From positions 87,770,525 through 87,834,524 of the forward strand of contig CM043958.1 of NCBI GenBank assembly GCA_014529385.2: DNA of 64,000 nt, read 5' to 3'. This DNA is from Adiantum capillus-veneris (taxonomy: Eukaryota > Streptophyta > Polypodiopsida > Polypodiales > Pteridaceae). Under the pieces are notes generated by a model. It was given only the letters and a program-made list of their open reading frames with translations, was not told the DNA's origin and ran no database searches. The translations under genes were made by a program, and so were the position numbers. This document shows, piece after piece, positions 62,511 to 64,000 of the stretch (positions are counted from its first letter, which is position 1; each line of letters begins with the position of its first letter).

Positions 62511-64000
62511 AAATGGAACAAGAGTTAGAATATAGACATGTTCTTATGGATCTATGTCAAGCTGGGACAAAAGTCAATGGGTCCAAATGGGTCATGGTCT
62601 ATCAAAGAGAAATGCTAGATAATGGAGCTTGAAGACCTTAGGGTTATCTTCATTAAAGACCTCTAAAGGCTATTATTAAAAGTCCTTAGACCTTAGGTTA
62701 AGCTAGCCCTATGCTTGAGGTGATTGATGATTAAAGTGCATTAGATGCTTGATAGCTAAGGTGCATGTTTAAGCTAGGCATGTGCTTGAAAGGTCAAATC
62801 CAATCCCTACAAGGAGGGAGCGAGTTCTTGAGGCTAGGGGCATGAAAGAGAGATAGAAGCCATGCACTTGCTAATCCCATGTTTGATGAGTAAGGAGCTT
62901 GAGATGCTTAAGCATGTAGGAGGCCAACGTGCTTGGGGCCTTGAAAGTCAAAAATCATGCCTACAAAGGAGGAGGCGAGCCATGAGAGTAGGGGGTGGGG
63001 TTGAATGAGTCCTCCTTCTCCCAAAGGGCACCCCTTGCTCAAAGAGGGAAAATGGACACATGTCAAGCCCTTAGCTAGGTTCCCCTCAAGGGGTGCCTAA
63101 AGCCTATTGGTTGACCCTTAAAGAGATCCAATGAGGATTTAGCTAATTAAATTAATTTTTTAGGCATTTATCAAGCCCTCTCTCTCTCAAAGGGAAAAGG
63201 AGGACACTTGTCGAAATGCTACCTCTATTGCTTGAATTGACCTAGGCTTGAGACATCCAATGAGCACAAGGCATGAGCTAGAATGAGGGGTCGACCCAAG
63301 CAACTAGGGGGATTCCTTGCAAGATATACTCTCTCACACACACTCACACACACTCTCATTGTGTCAAGTACTAAGTGCAAGAACTTGATCATCTCCTTCT
63401 CCAAGCTTGTTGAGAAGTTGAGAGCCTACACCAACACTCTTGGCTATGGAATGTAAATCCAACCAAGAACCATGCTTCAATGCTTAAGCTTGACATCTTC
63501 TTCTTTATCATCATTATTATGCTAGTATGCTATGCTATGCAATAAGAGTGAAGGTAAGTGCGGAAATATTTCTTTCTTGTAAGAATTTTTCTTCTTCCTC
63601 TTCCCTATCCTCATTCCTTACTAGCTCTATCCACCTTCGAAGATGTTTGAGGTCTTGGGATTGAGGCCGAGGACAAGTTAATGCTTTCATTTAGCTAAGT
63701 TACAAGAATAATTATGGTGCATGAAGCTCTCTATCTTCATTGCACCATCAAGGTCTTAAGGAACTCGAAGGTTGTATTGTATCAAGTCTCTCTTTATGGG
63801 AGAAATTATGATACAAAAGCCTTTTGGAGGGGGGACCAGCTCCACATTAATCCGGTCCTCAACCATTGTTAAGTTCTCTAATTCTCTCTCTTACAAAGTA
63901 TTGTTCATGCCAATTAATTAATTATAATGGTTATGTGCGGCTACCGCTAATTAAATTTACCCTCTATCTTCTCAAAGTAGTCTCCTAAAAATGCTCACTA
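62511..64000 (+). repeat. Gypsy 3' LTR, cut by the window end
   Basis: It matches 51421-52971 with ~93-95% identity by eye, with a much shorter GA run. Confidence 0.85.

Larger units (their letters stand above)
51366..64000 (+). mobile_element. Ty3/gypsy element with pol, split by an antisense copia; runs past the window end
   Basis: Direct long repeats start at ~51421 and ~62511 and are colinear to the window end, so they are the LTRs (>1.49 kb). Between them lie gag, CCHC, protease, reverse transcriptase, RNase H and integrase in Ty3/gypsy order, all with stops or shifts. About 55 bp before each LTR (from 51366 and 62453) also match, including GTGGGAGAAT, the polypurine-like tract. Upstream of a 5' LTR this is unexpected and suggests a tandem or truncated earlier copy. 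The primer-binding site was not located. Confidence 0.85.

Overview
The window is nuclear DNA of a land plant. It has spliced genes with GT-AG introns, plant-type Ty1/copia and Ty3/gypsy elements primed by initiator-Met-like and Asp-like tRNA sites, long AT-rich intergenic DNA, and no bacterial or organellar gene organisation. The species cannot be named from sequence alone. From memory, the SWIM/MULE-type protein at 11.6-15.1 kb resembles families common in non-flowering land plants, but that is only an impression. I see no ordinary host gene that I can name; almost everything is transposable.

Layout. (1) 3.03-15.54 kb: a 12.5-kb Mutator-like (MULE) DNA transposon with ~40-bp terminal inverted repeats and a diverged 9-bp target duplication. 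It carries two genes pointing outward from a repeat-rich centre. A SWIM/MULE-type transposase is on +. A ~14-exon gene on - joins a ParB-like domain (DGNHR) to a beta-class DNA N4/N6 methyltransferase-like domain (DFFAGCGG). The centre holds five hairpins at ~180-bp spacing, a TG/AG microsatellite and a 1-kb minisatellite. (2) 16.05-17.0 kb: a decayed gag relic. (3) 17.63-28.99 kb: a non-autonomous gypsy-type LTR element (gag and protease-like pieces, no reverse transcriptase). Its leader has ~285-bp diverged tandem repeats, each keeping a 16-20-bp palindrome. Its 3' LTR is cut short and followed by an inverted LTR of the same family.

(4) 29.445-49.768 kb: a large DNA transposon inserted in that inverted LTR. 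The family's 5' LTR at ~18.09 kb supplies the empty site. Without later insertions it is ~9.6 kb. It carries a transposase-like gene and a divergent histone H3 gene on +, a nested foldback element, and two unrecognised genes on -. One of those (gene D) was split by a copia element at 38.170-48.890 kb, whose 3' LTR was in turn hit by a second copia element at 43.545-48.730 kb. Both insertions have 5-bp target duplications. (5) 51.4-64.0 kb: a Ty3/gypsy element with gag-PR-RT-RH-INT. Its RT is split by a reverse-oriented copia element (55.673-60.637 kb, target duplication TAAAT), and its 3' LTR runs off the window.

The most interesting feature is that two unrelated DNA transposons in one window each carry a chromatin-type cargo gene: a DNA-methyltransferase-like protein and an H3-like histone. 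Both genes are damaged here, so any activity would have to come from intact copies elsewhere. Many in-frame stops in otherwise open frames sit where a Gln codon (less often Arg CGA) is expected, the pattern left by C-to-T decay of methylated DNA.
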